Shown here: piece after piece, positions 24,295-37,360 of the stretch
Numbering within the stretch: position 1 is the stretch's first letter
Layout of the letters: the number at the start of each line of letters is the position of its first letter
Assembly: GCA_023846275.1 (NCBI GenBank)
Contig: CM043865.1
Location: forward strand, 33,990,412-34,054,411
From: Vanilla planifolia
Lineage: Eukaryota > Streptophyta > Magnoliopsida > Asparagales > Orchidaceae
Direction of reading: 5' to 3'
Length of the DNA: 64,000 nucleotides
Made by a program: the position numbers and the translations under genes
The notes under the pieces: model-generated
The model's input: the letters and a program-made list of their open reading frames with translations, nothing else
Database searches by the model: none
What the model was told of the DNA's origin: nothing

Positions 24295-27200
24295 ATGGAT
24301 GCTGAGTCACCTGCTTCGCTCGGGGATGCGACGGCGTTCACGGAGGTGTAAATGCTCGGGCTTTTTCTTCGTTCTTTATCCAGGCTCTTCCCTTGGTTCT
24401 CTATTTTATTCCTTTTCTTTGCCTGGACTGTTCGTCGTTCGATCAGTGTCTGTCTGGTGGAACAAAGTGACTTGCGGGGCACATGAAGCTTGATGCTTAT
24501 TTGAGGCATATATGTGATTGATTTTCTTGTTGTCCAGTGGTGAGGAAGATGTTGGGATTTATGTCATTGACGCAGCTTGACATTTTCCTCTACAAGATGG
24601 ATGTCCCGCCTTTTTTTTAATCATCATGCATTAGCTGCCTCCACTTTTTTGAATTAGTTAAACATGGACAGAATAACATACACTTGCTTATTTTGGTATG
24701 CATGGCATAATGTATTTTGTTTTAGAAGATTAAGGAGTTTTATTAATAGATTGTAGCTTCTGGGAAAGTGGAATGCTGAATGGAATTGATTCTAGTAGAA
24801 TGTGTTCGGATTCAGCTTAGCCTTTCTCTACATCTCTTCTTCTTTTTTTAACTAGGACATCGTGGAGAAATCCAATTTTTCCAAATGAGCATTATTTTTC
24901 TCATCAATGCTTTTTACTAGTGACTGCAGAATTTTATCAAGTTATTGAAATGCATGTTCATTGCTAACAATAGCAAATTTTCCTGTTTTCTGCACCTTAG
25001 GAAGGCAGATGCTTATGTTAGTTATACTCTTTGAAATGTGTCATAGAAACATATAGAAAGAAGCACGAACATTGTAATGCTGATATAACTGTATATACAG
25101 TTCTTATGTTAATATGCTGTTCAATTTTTAGATGGAAGAGGTGCAATCACGTACTCTAAGAGGCAGTGATAATGACTTAATACTGGAAGATAGTTCAAAA
25201 GGGAAGTCCAGTTACGAGCCAATGAGTGTTGATTCCCCATCTGATCACATAGAGGAACTTGATATGAGTGCAGTGCAACTCGAAAAATTTTTCAAAGATG
25301 CTTCTAAGTCTTTTTTTAATGACTGGGGCCTCATTAGCCATCAGATAAACTCATATAATGAATTTGTAAGACATGGACTCCAAGAACTTTTTAATTCCCT
25401 TGGGGAAGTTACAGTGGAACCAGATTATAACCCACAAGATGCTAAGGGTGATGGAGTATGGAAACATGCAACAATTTCATTTGGGAAGGTCAGATTAGAA
25501 CAGCCATCATTTTGGGTTGAAAAAGGGGATATTGAGGAGCAAGAGCTCAAACTGACACCTAAACATGCCAGGCTGCAAAATATGACGTACTCTTCTCAGA
25601 TGAAAGTTAAAGTTAGAGTGCAGGTGAGTAAGAAGCTATGCATTTTGGTTCTGTCTTTCTGCTTGCATATTGTGCATGCTCTCCAATATCTGTTTTTGCA
25701 AAAATCAAATAAATCTGTAAGCATAATTATCTACAGCAAAATGATTTTATGTTTGACCAGTAATTGTTCCAAACTGTAATTTAGAGAGGTCAAATATCAT
25801 GAAACATTTTCTAAATAGTTTAGTATAAATCTCCCATGTTTTAAGTTTAATATTATACTCTTAATCTTGATAGATACAAATATTTGGTATATTTGTCTCA
25901 GCTTTTCAACATGTGTTTAAATTTATATTGTTAATAAATGGCACAATAATCTTGGGGAAGCTTATGAAATTGGGTGACCATAACTTTTCAAGGTGTATTT
26001 TAAGGTGAGTTATCTTGATTTCTTGAGTTCAAATGTTGTTTGTTCTTCAATCAATGCAAAGTATAGTTTTATTTGGTAATCATGAATTCCCTTGCGTCCC
26101 CTCTGCCCATAAAAAAATGGCATGTATATGTATGTGCATATAGGCTTCGATCCACATTTATTTATGTGTACATGTAAATGTGTACCTGCAATTCTTCCCT
26201 AGATGTTTATAGGATTTGGTGCTTGTATTTTGATTTTATGAATTGCATTCTTGGTGTAAAAAAGTTGAATTATTTTCTTTTATAGTGCTTATCATCTTTT
26301 TAGTAGGATATGGCCAAGTCCCACTCATAAGGCTTAGCTTTTTGCATTGTTAGTTGATTGTTTGTATGATTCATGCAATTTGAACATCTTATACCATATT
26401 GTATATCAGGCATATGGTAGGAATGATAACAATTTCAAGTGTGATCATGTTTTGTCTAAGTTTTTAAATTTTGATTTTGGTTGAGATCCATAAGTTCAGT
26501 TTAAGGAGTTTTGACATTTTTAGTATCTTGTTTTGGTTGATTCTTTTTAATATAGTTTAAAATTTAGAAGTAAAGCATGTAAAGAAATTAGCTAATGCCT
26601 TTAATCCTTACCCTTATGTACTCAAACCAATCCTCTTGACCAATCTGTTGTTTTGTTTTGGATGGGCATGCACATATACACCTGTGCATTTTAATCAAAT
26701 GTTTACAACTGGTCTGTTGTTGAGGAGAAGCTTATCATCCAACTTAAAGCTAGTTAAGCTGATGCACATAGAATTAGAGTTTTTACAATAATATTGAAAT
26801 GCAAAATAGTTGGCCAGTTAAACTGTGCATTGTAAGACCAATTGAAATTTAAATATTGAAATTTGTTTGATTTCAAAATCTACTGATTGGATTGTAACTG
26901 GTATGTTCAATCCATTTGGTTATCTTTGTTTAGTTTTTAGTCAAAACTTACAGGACTGTTGGAATTTTGCTTGAAATCACTGTACTTGGCAGAAAACTGA
27001 TTTTGTAAACCAATTTTTGAACTAGTTCTCCCAAAACTGATCTAGATTAATTGAAAAGGATCTTTTTTTATCAAAAAGTCAAAATCATGTTTTTTTTCTA
27101 GGATATTTTGAGGTATTTAATATAACAACTTGCCTTGCTACTTCAGGGTTTCTCTTAATAACCTTGGTCTTTTGGCTTAATTGAAAACCTTTGTTGTTTT

Positions 27201-30200
27201 TTTCTGTCTTAAAATACCTTTTTTGTTAGACCAACTAAGCTGTGAATGGCAATTTTTTTATCTTTCCTCTCCCTTATTATCTTTGCAAGTTTATATTTAT
27301 TAATTTTGCTTGCAAATGATTTTTAATAGATTTCTTTACTAGGGTTGAATGGACAAAACTTGTTCACTAATTTTTAGCATTTATTTCATTTTCTTGATTG
27401 AATTTAATATCATAACTTAAGTTTTGTGGTTTTTTTTTTATTTTGACAAATTTGTTATAAGTATTGATTTTGGTCATGTGTATTATATGCTTGCACATTA
27501 TAATAATGTGTTTTGATCATCATGATATATATTGATATATACATGTGCATATTCTTGAAAATTTGTGCTTAGACCTGTGTGATTTAGAGTCTTGGTTTCT
27601 TGTTTATCATCATTTGATATACTTCTTTATTGTTTTATATAGGTGAATGTTGAATTATGAGCTGCATTAATAATGTAAGACTCTTATAGTTTAATCATGT
27701 ATTTAAAATGTGAGTTTTTTATGACTTGCTATTTTTGTGTATTGGTTATTACTAGTGTAGAACATGGTTTCTTTATGGCTTGTCATCTTTATATGTTGGC
27801 ATACTATCAGTAGTCAAGTTTTTGTTAGTTTCTCTAAATAATGTGCTTGACTATTCGTGTTTGTAAGTGCATAAATTAGATTTAATGATTAAGTAATTTC
27901 ATTTTATTCATTTGATATTTTCTTTCAATTATTTTTTGCTAGGACTTATTTGGGGATCAACGATGTAATTCTGCTTTGAATTAATAGCTAAGGTTGTTGG
28001 ATTAGAAAATCTTTAAATAGGTAGACTTCCAACCATGATTAGATCATTATTTCTTGAGGGATTAGTTTCTTGAGGGATTAGAGGGGATTATGTCAATCTT
28101 GTCAATGGTGTCTAATCTTGTGATCTCAAATTCTAATTGTCATGACTTATAAATAGGATAATTAAGGAGGAAATGTTTGCTATGGTGTTAATCACATGCT
28201 TGATCATTCTTACAAGATGAACCTTGATTGATAAAAATTAAGTTGCCTAAAGTTGGATTGTTTGATTTCCATCACATGATGGCCAACCCTATGGATGATG
28301 GTTGACATTGTAAAAGATTCTTCTTTGATAAAGAGAGGGAGGGTGGACTTTAGCTTTTATTTCAGAATTCAATAAGCTTGTTTTGTAGGCTTATTAAAAG
28401 TTTATTGCAAATTATTTCAATTCTTTTAATGAGAGGGATGGCCCTCTACTTGTCTCAAGGGGGTAGCCGTGCTTAGTTCATGTTGATATGAGAAAGAGTT
28501 TGCAATAACAAAGCAAGTTGATATGTGTTTAATTCCAATAATTTTTAGTGATTTTGAGAAATTTTGTAGTCCTTTTTCCTTAGGCAATCTTTACGACAAG
28601 CTTATCTACTAGAACCTTATATCCTCTATTAAGTTTTTTACTACATAAAGTTTTAGTAAGATGGGAGGATTTGAGAGTAAAAATTGAGAGGTGGTAAAGA
28701 AAGGGCTGGTATAATTGAGGAGAAAAGGATAAAGGAAATTTGTGAGAGACATTTCACATTCTTGAAAAAACATGATGTGAGTAAAAGAATAAATATCGAA
28801 TGTCCAATTATCTTTCCGTGTAGTTTAAAGTCTATGAAGGGCAAAGTAATTGAATTAAACAATCTCTATTTTGTATCAAAGATTGCTATCTTTAAAAGGG
28901 ATCTTTTTGACGTTGTTTTCCATTTTGATCTGATGTTTGGCTAACCATTGCTATGATTATTTATTTATATATTATGGTGCTTTGGAATTTTAACGTATAT
29001 TTTGTTGATCTTTACTATATCATTGCTTGGTGACAACTTTTGTGGTTGAAAAGGATTTTTGAAAAAGATATTTTAAAATTGTTCTTTAAAAATGTATCTT
29101 ATGTGAGACAAAAATGAGAAATTATGGAAGTTATTTGGTTAAGTTTTAGTACTTTTGAAGTTGAAAAGAAAACATTTCCTTTGAGAAGCAGACAGCAAAC
29201 AAAGGTTATGAATATTCATGTAGACACGGAATTGAATTGACCGATTGATATACACATGCTTAAGACAAGCTATGGTGCTTTGATAGATGCATTTGGTTAA
29301 ATGAAAGTTATATTTATAAAAAACAATAGTCTGTTTTTTAACCTAGGAAGATTATTTCCTTTTTCTTCAGATATTTACTATCCTTTTTGTATTTTCTGGT
29401 ATAGTAGGTTTATGTACATCGTGTAAATGACAAAGCTAAGACTGGAACAGATGCCGGTGTTCATAAAATGGTGGTGGAAGATAATGAAAGGGAGATTGTT
29501 TTTGGGAGATTGCCTGTGATGGTCAGGTCTGACCTTTGTTGGCTTCAGAAAAAAGGCAAAAGTGATTGCTTCTTTGATCCTGGTGGTTATTTCTTGATAA
29601 AAGGCATGGAAAAGGTACCACTGAATGGTGTATTTATGTTTCTTTAATTGTGAAGTTTGCTTTTTTGTTTTCTCTCTTTGTAGTGTTATATGATTGCATG
29701 TCCTTTGGATGCATGTACATGGTTTTTCTATTTTAACTATACGTAAATGTGCAGACAGAAAACTAGCAATGTCACTGAAAAATGTTGGAAAATAAAAAGC
29801 TTGGCAAGGCATCAAGCAGGAGGAGACTGAGAAGAGAGGGGGTTGGGTTGTAGGGTTAGGGCAGATGATTGCAAATATAGTGGCTACACTAGCCCAAGCA
29901 TATCAGGTGTTTAAATATTGAATTATATCAATGGTCAGTTTTCTAAGTAGATACGATTTTAGATCATATCAAAATGTTTCTTTTTATTTTTTTTTTTGTA
30001 ATGTTCAACTAATTGCTTGAAGGTTTTGTAGTTGCAGCATTAAACTATCTTCATGGTTGTTCAATCTTGCAGACCTTCATTGCTCAGGAGCAAAGATGTA
30101 TGACAAGACTCTGGATCGTAGATAAACCATGCTGGACTGCACAATATATGTCTGAGATTAAAAGGAGAAGAGTGTATCTTAAGCTGATTGAATCCTCTAA

Positions 30201-33200
30201 AGCTGAATTCAGTGGTGGTGTTAAAATGATCAGTTTATATTTCTTGTATGCCACAATGCCTGTCTGGATTATGTTCTTTGCCCTTGGAGTGTTGTCCGAT
30301 AAGGAAGTTTTTGAGATGATGGATCTTAATGGTTGCAATACTGATGTGGAAAACATGATATTGTTAACCATCAGAGAAGCTGATGAGTGTTGTGATGGAT
30401 TTAGGAAAGGTGATAATGCTCGTGCGTTTGTAAACAAACTCATCAAAGATGCAAAGTTTCCACCAGTTGAATCTTTTGATGAATATATTGATAAGTATCT
30501 CTTTCCTAGAATCTCTGGATTCAGGCAAAAGGCTCTTTTCCTCAGCTATATGACAAAATGTCTTCTTTTATCTTATATGGGTAAGAGAAAGTGTGATAAC
30601 AAGGATGATTTCAGGAATAAAAGGTTAGAGTTAGCTGGTAAATTGCTTTCAAGGGAGCTTTGGGCGCACATAAGACATGCTGAACGACGCATGGCTAAAG
30701 CTATGCAGAGAGATTTGAATGTGGATGACGAACTTCAGCCTATTGAAAGATACCTAGATTCATCTATCATTACCAATGGTTTAAACAGGGCCTTTTCAAC
30801 TGGCCAGTGGTGTCATCCATATAAGAGGGCAGAGAGGACTGCAGGCATTGTTGCCACTTTGAGACGTACAAATCCTCTTCAATTGATATCAGACCTTAGA
30901 AAAACTCGTCAATCTGTAGCATATGCTGGAAAAGCAGGAGATGCCAGATATCCGTTAATTTCTTCTTTCTTTTAATTCATCTCCATTTTCTTTTTTCTTA
31001 GTGCACTTTTTTGGAACAATATGGTTGAGTTTACTTAGTTCTATTTTTAACCAATTTTTTCTAATACTCTGCACCTTAGGCTGTTATTTTTTGTGACTAA
31101 ACAATAGTTCCTTGTATGAATGGTGTTCATTCAGATCTTGATTTTTTTTTAAAAAGCCTTCTCGTTACTTAGCAAAGATTATATCAAATCATGGTTTTTT
31201 AAATGCTTGTTCTCGTTTTTTGTCAATTTCATTTCTTTTATCTTTTATTGTAATAGCAAAAGAAAAAAATGGCTGTATTAGGAAACCTGTGATTCTTAAA
31301 GCTTAAAGCTGGAAGCAAAGTGAAGATTTGCCTTCTCAGGATTTGAGATACAGATCCCTAATATATGTTTGCCTTAAGGATTTGGATTAGGTTCTATTCT
31401 AAGAGATCTATGGCTTGGATATTGGATGTGGGCTCTTAAATTTATAGTTGTTCTAGGTGCTCTACGTGCCTTCAATTAGGGATGGCAATAGGCGAGATTA
31501 GGCTAGGTCTACTGAATCCGAAACCTGCCCCATTATGCTTAGTGATAGACCTAGACCTGATTAGAATCCAGCCAAATCAAACTTGTCCTGCCCCATTTTT
31601 CGTTCCAGAATCCTAATTTAATCAAACAATAGTTTGTGTTAATGACAGATGTAATTTTTTTACTGTCATTTCCTTTTTGGAATTGTTGAGGATTTTCCTT
31701 TCGTTTGCCAAGTGATGTTCACTTTGATTCAAACACCTGGTTCATTGCTAAATGCAAAAATTAGTGATAATAACTTGAGATTTAGAAAGTTTTCATTCAA
31801 TAGTAATTGAGAAATGCAAATTTTTTTGGAATGTATTCTATATGATTCTCGTTGGTAATGAGCAAAATATCAATATGAGATCATTATCAATCAAGAAAAG
31901 TGAAACTGCCTGGTCATCTGCTTGTTCCTTTAAAACGACATTTGGAAAGCCTCATAGAGACCATTCTCAAGTAGGGTAGTGTATATTCTAGAGTTGAAAT
32001 AGAGAGTGGTGAAGGGGAGGTAATTATCAATCAATGTTTGAAAAATTGGCAATGGGAGGAGGGCGGGTGTGTTGACTCCAGCTGGATGGAATTGATAGTG
32101 CTTTATTTGCTGCTTGGCAAGTAGAGTGGTCATTTAAAGCACAAGAGGATGATGACAATATGGTAAGCTTATAAGGCATGGTAAATGGTTGTTGATAGAG
32201 AAGAAATGGTTTTTGGGTTAGAGGAAGAAAATGTAACCATGAATGAGTGTCTTGTAGTTTGGGGTTGAGGTGGGGATTCTGTATTGAGAGTTTAGGCTAG
32301 GGACGTAAGTAATAATGTAGATGACATAAATATAAGGCATGTTCATATATTATATAATTGTGTGAGGTGGGTTGGGTTGGGGTTGCAGGCAGTTGATAGC
32401 CAATTCAAACTTGTTCTGCTTGTGTTAGTTTTTATAAGTTTTGTCCCTCAAACCTTTGTTTAAATTTCAGCCCTATACTGTCTTATTAGGGTAAGGATTG
32501 GCTAGGATTGATTGGGTTCGGGTTTAGATTGCTATCCCTACCTGCAATACTCTTGTTAAAATAATCCTTTGTTGAACAATTTGTATTGAACATTTCTAAC
32601 AAAATTCAGTTTTAGTAATTTTCAGACTAAGCATATCAGTCGTGGGTTAAGGTACGCATTAAATCTTGAAATTTTAGCTGACTTCTGAATATTGATGTGA
32701 TTAAATTTTTTATTGATTTTGCTTCAATTTCAAAGTTGATCATGTTTCATTAAATCGGACACTGGACAAAAAATGAGAAAATGTCAACAATCTATATTCA
32801 TTTGGCTCATTGGGCTCCGTAAATCTTTTGAAAAGTTGATTATGTTTCCTATGCTGGTGGTGTGCTTCTTGATGCCTGTCTTCAATCATTGGTTTTCTCT
32901 GTTTTTTTCTTACATAAGAAGTTTCACGTAGCCTTCTTTTCTGTTGTTATAAACTGCTAGAATTTTAATTTTTGTTAGAAAATGTGAACATTTAACCATT
33001 TCAAATTAAGTTTTTTATTTATTAATTTTTCCGCTTATTGACACTTGCTTGTAGAAATCCATCGTACTTTGGAAGGCTGTGCTTCCTATCCACTCCGGAT
33101 GGTGAAAATTGTGGGCTAGTTAAGAATTTGGCCATCACAGCTCTTGTTAGCTTAAAACAATCAGAGCTCATTATTGACGAGTTGGTCTCATGTGGAATGG

Positions 33201-36200
33201 ATAAACTAGAAGGGTCTCCTACCTCGTTATTGAGCAAAAGGATAAAGGTATTGCTAAATGGGGACTGGATCGGAGTATGTCAAGATGTTGAGCCATTCGT
33301 CAATAAATTTAAGCAAAAGCGCCGAGCTGGGCAAATCCATTCCCAGGTTTGTAGACCTTTATTAGTGTTGCAAAATCATTTCATATGACTTGATTGCATT
33401 TGTTTTGATAACAAATCAAATGTGCTTCTATTATTATAAACCTCTTGATTTAAATTTTGAAATAACACTTTTATCAATTCTTGAAGTAATCTGGAATTCA
33501 TTCTTCTGTTATAATTTTTTCTATACAATGGAAGTCGGAGCTGCATGAATATTATTGTATTTTGTCCTTCCCAAACCACATTTACTGTTTAATCTACATT
33601 CTCTTGAGGGTAATTGAACCATTTCTACTCCAACGATGAAAAAAAATCTGACTATTTAGTTACCTCACATGTCTTTGGTCTGTTTGAGTCATTTTCTGTT
33701 GCTCTTGTTTTGTCATTTTCCATGTCCAACTGTAGTGATGTTGAACTATTCGTAGCAATAATTTGTTCTGCTTTACGGTTGACCTGCTTCTTTTTTTTTT
33801 ATGTTCTCCTACTACTGTATCTCTTTTTGCTATGTGGTTAATCATTTCATGGTACTCTATTTGTACTAGGAGGAGAACGTTGTTTATGAATCAGTTTTTC
33901 ATTGTTTTCCCACATCTTTATTGTTTGCTTTCGGAAAATAACATGTATAGAGTAGATTCCTCATAGATCTGTCTTATTCTGTAGTCTTCCATTTGTTTAT
34001 CTTGACAAACTAGTCATGAAGTGGCCTGTAGGAGTGATTCTGTAATTGATGTCCTTGCCTAGTCATTTCTAGCTTACTTACGTTGCCTTTATTTGTGTAG
34101 AGGAAAAAATAAAAAATTAAGTTTAGATTAGAATTTAGCCTGTCTTCCTCCACATCTCGGTGGATGGAACCAATGACATCTTGTATTTTAGCAAGTCAGT
34201 AAGCCTTTAGGGGCTAGTTAAATCCTTGTAATCTAGTATCCTCAGACGAGCATACAATATTTCTTGTTTAGCAGATATGTTATCGTTTGCATGCTGATTG
34301 TAGTTGAGTTCTTTTGTTACTGGTTAATTTCTTTAATAATATTTCTTTCATTAAGCTATATCCTCGAGTTATGCTTTTCCCAAGTAAACTTTTTGGCACG
34401 ATAAGCATCACGTCCTTGATTGATATCCATCCACAAGTACTTTTGATTAATTCTTTCAGCTTGCATTGCTAAGTTTCGATCGACATTTTTCTTTTATTCT
34501 TATGGACTTCAACTAACAACATAGCTTTATTCTTATTCTTCAATGATTATAATTTTTCGATGCAATATGTTGTTTTTCTTGGCTGATTTAGCTTACTTGT
34601 ACTTCTCAATTATCCATTGGTAATGCTATGTAGTTCTGGTTTCTTTGGCAAGGTGGAAATCAAAAGAGATGATCTTCAAAAAGAAGTGCGCATATTTTCG
34701 GATGCTGGGAGAATCCTAAGACCTCTAATTATAGTTGAAAATCTGAAAAACATAAAAAATTTTAAAGGTGGTTTTGACAGTTTCCAGTCACTTGTGGATG
34801 CAAAAATCATAGAATTGGTAGGTGTGGAAGAGGAAGAAGACTGTAAAACTGCATGGGGTATAAAGTACCTCTTTACGAAAGATGATAAAATGCCTGAAAT
34901 GAACTATTCACATTGTGAGCTGAACCTTTCATTCCTATTGGGTTTGAGCTGTGGGATCATTCCATTTGCAAACCATAACTTTGCAAGAAGGGTTCTTTAC
35001 CAAGCTGAAAAGCATTCTCAGCAAGCAATTGGTTTCTCTACAACAAACCCAGATATCAGAGTTGATACGCTCACTCATCAGATGTACTACCCTCAGAAAC
35101 CACTATTTAGAACAATGACGGCTGATTGTTTGGGCAGGTCTGATTACTCTTTGGGAAAGGGTCATTTTACAAGACCCGAACTCTTTAATGGGCAAAATGC
35201 TATTGTGGCAGTAAATGTTCACCAGGGGTATAACCAGGAAGATTCCTTGGTGATGAATCAAGCTTCACTGCAAAGGGGGCTTTTCCGCACTGAGCATTTT
35301 AGGAGTTACAAAGCAGAAGTTGATAACAAAGATAATTCTAAGCGTATCAAACCCAAGGATAGGGTTCTTTTTGGAAAAATACAAAGCAAAAAGGGTCGCG
35401 TTGACAGCCTTGAAGATGATGGGCTACCTTATGTCGGTGCAAGTCTAAATAGTGGGGACATAATCGTTGGAAAGATTGCAGAATCTGGAGAAGATCATAG
35501 CATAAAACTAAGACATACTGAGAAAGGAATGGTACAAAAGGTGGTGCTCTCTTCAAATGATGAAGGGAAGAATTTTGCTGTTGTGACATTAAGACAGGTT
35601 AGTTTCCTTTTCATTTATTAATATTCCCAATAAGCTTTCAACCTATGTTTATATATCAGCTATAGTCATTGAAATTCTATTATTAAAAACAAATGCAGAT
35701 AAGACGATGTTATTTCCTCTGGTTGTCTTTGATTGAAAAACACTTTTTTTTCCTGTTTTGATTGGTCTTTTAAGTATTCAGTATAGACAGTGGAATGAAA
35801 CTAAACTGTTACCATTAGCTGGTAAAGGATTAATTGTTTGTATCAAAATATTGGCAACGTGAATTTTGGGGCTTTGATATGGTTAATCTAGATTATTAGT
35901 AGACAGGATCATGGGATGAATGCTATATTGCATATAACCAATTGGAAAATTGAAACGTTGTAGATAATTGGAAAAGGTTAAATTGCACGTATTAGGAATG
36001 AATTTAGAGTTGCTGTTTAAAGTCTTCTCTGAATATTTTGGATAATGTTTCCTCTATTTCTCCTTGGTCTCTTTTAGGCACCATCCTTACACCGTGTTAA
36101 TCTTATACTTATACATGCTTATGAATCTTTGAAGGTTCGTTCTCCTCGGTTAGGTGACAAATTCTCTAGCATGCATGGTCAGAAAGGTGTCATTGGTTTA

Positions 36201-36980
36201 CTAGAACACCAGGAAAACTTTCCCTTCACTCGCCAAGGGATAGTACCCGACATAGTCATCAACCCTCATGCATTCCCGACCCGGCAAACACCGGGTCAGC
36301 TACTTGAGGCCGCCCTTGGGAAAGGGATTGCTTGTGGAGGCTCAACGGTCTATGCTACTCCTTTCACCACCCCCTCAGTTGATGTGATATATGAACAGTT
36401 GCAACGGTAGGATGTTATATTATTTGTTCTGAAAGAATTTCCCGTACCAACTTTAGTTCTTAACCTTGGCATTTGTTTCAGGGCTGGTTTTTGTAGATGG
36501 GGAACTGAGAAGGTTATAAATGGCCGCTCAGGTGAATTCATGCAGAGTATGATCTTCATGGGACCAACCTTCTACCAGAGGCTCATACACATGGCAGAGG
36601 ACAAGGTGAAATACAGAAACACCGGTCCGGTTCACCCGCTCACCCGACAGCCAGTTGCTGACCGAAAGCGGTTTGGTGGGGTCAAGTTTGGGGAGATGGA
36701 GCGAGACTGTATGCTTGCCCACGGCGCAGCGGCAAACCTCTACGAGCGGATGTTCACGCTGAGTGATTTTTCGCAGATGCACATTTGCCAGATCTGCAAG
36801 AGGGTTGCAAATGTGATCCAGAGACCAGTGCTTGGTGGTAGGAAGATTAGAGGACCCTACTGTGTGTTTTGTAAGTCGGCGGAAAACATTGTTCGAATAG
36901 ACGTTCCTTACGGCGCCAAGTTGCTGTATCAAGAGCTCTTCAGTATGGGCATCTGCCTCAAGTTTGATACGGAGGTGTAA
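24295..36980 (+). CDS. NRPD2: Second-largest subunit of RNA polymerases IV and V (NRPD2/NRPE2)
   Basis: This beta-like catalytic subunit serves nuclear Pol IV and Pol V in RNA-directed DNA methylation. Eight exons form one 1,212-residue frame: 24295-24345, 25132-25623, 29408-29614, 30073-30953, 33055-33346, 34653-35597, 36135-36406, 36482-36980. Diagnostic blocks in order are FFNDWGLISHQINSYNEFV (N-terminal lobe), GRLPVMVRSDLC, FDPGGYFLIKGMEK, RNKRLELAGKLLSREL, FLSTPDGENCGLVKN, the catalytic-centre motif GYNQEDS (about residues 833-839), GDKFSSMHGQKG (hybrid binding), MIFMGPTFYQRLIHM, RQPVADRKRFGG, and a C-terminal C-x2-C...C-x2-C zinc site (HICQICK...GPYCVFC). It ends in ELFSMGICLKFDTEV. The match to Arabidopsis NRPD2 (1,172 residues) is much closer than to RPB2. 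I place the start in a small exon whose 17 codons splice in phase to the ATG at 25132, which is the alternative start. Exons 6 and 7 use AAG acceptors. Introns 2 (3.8 kb) and 4 (2.1 kb) are long. Confidence 0.97.
31477..32540. mobile_element. Non-autonomous hAT-like element in NRPD2 intron 4
   Basis: The left end reads TAGGGATGGCAATAGGC. The right end, reverse-complemented, reads TAGGGATAGCAATCTAAAC, giving a terminal inverted repeat of about 13 bp with one mismatch. Flanking 8 bp direct repeats are CCTTCAAT (31469-31476) and CCTGCAAT (32541-32548), 7 of 8 matching, which is the hAT target size. The TAGGGRTGGCAA ends are common in plant hAT MITEs. It is 1,064 bp with no transposase frame, so it would depend on a source elsewhere. 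It lies wholly within the intron and touches no splice site. Confidence 0.8.
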
Positions 36981-37240
36981 GGTGTTGTGCTTCTTCTTTC
37001 AGGCTACCTGTTTGTGTATTGGGAGGAGTTTACTTGCTTGACGTTTTGTTGTTCAGGGTTTTCCAAGGTGAAGTCCTCGAGTGTATGGGATATGTTAATC
37101 TGTAGATATATGATTATGGCACTTGATTTGTTTGTTTGCAAAGCACTTGTTCTGGTTTTTGCTTCAAAATGGATGGAGAAGATTCGTGACATCAATGAAC
37201 CGGTTTAGAAATACTGCAAAGAGAAGAACTTTTTCAAATG

Positions 37241-37250
37241 TATATAAAAA
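37241..37250 (+). promoter_or_regulatory. Candidate TATA box of the PPR gene
   Basis: TATATAAAAA lies 260 bp after the NRPD2 stop and 120-156 bp before the two candidate PPR start codons. It is the best TATA-like word in this 380 bp interval, which must also hold the NRPD2 3' untranslated region. Confidence 0.45.
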
Positions 37251-37360
37251 TTATTCAGTTAACGTGTCCGTGGATTTCGAACGGTAGATGTGGGTTTGTA
37301 CCGGTGTGGTGGAGGGTGGCTTAGGGAAGACGATTTGGAAGTAGAGTTGAGGTCGGATGC

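Noticed and set aside
27995-28540. Possible LTR in NRPD2 intron 2 (TGTTGGA...TCCAATA ends, TATAAATAGG inside)
   Set aside because: The 5 bp flanks (AAGGT and ATTTT) do not match and no second copy was found, so it cannot be supported.
29378-29815. 145-codon minus-strand frame over NRPD2 exon 3 and intron 3
   Set aside because: It is antisense to a conserved exon, spans its splice sites and has no domain.
30084-30446. 120-codon antisense frame within NRPD2 exon 4
   Set aside because: It is an antisense shadow of a conserved coding exon.
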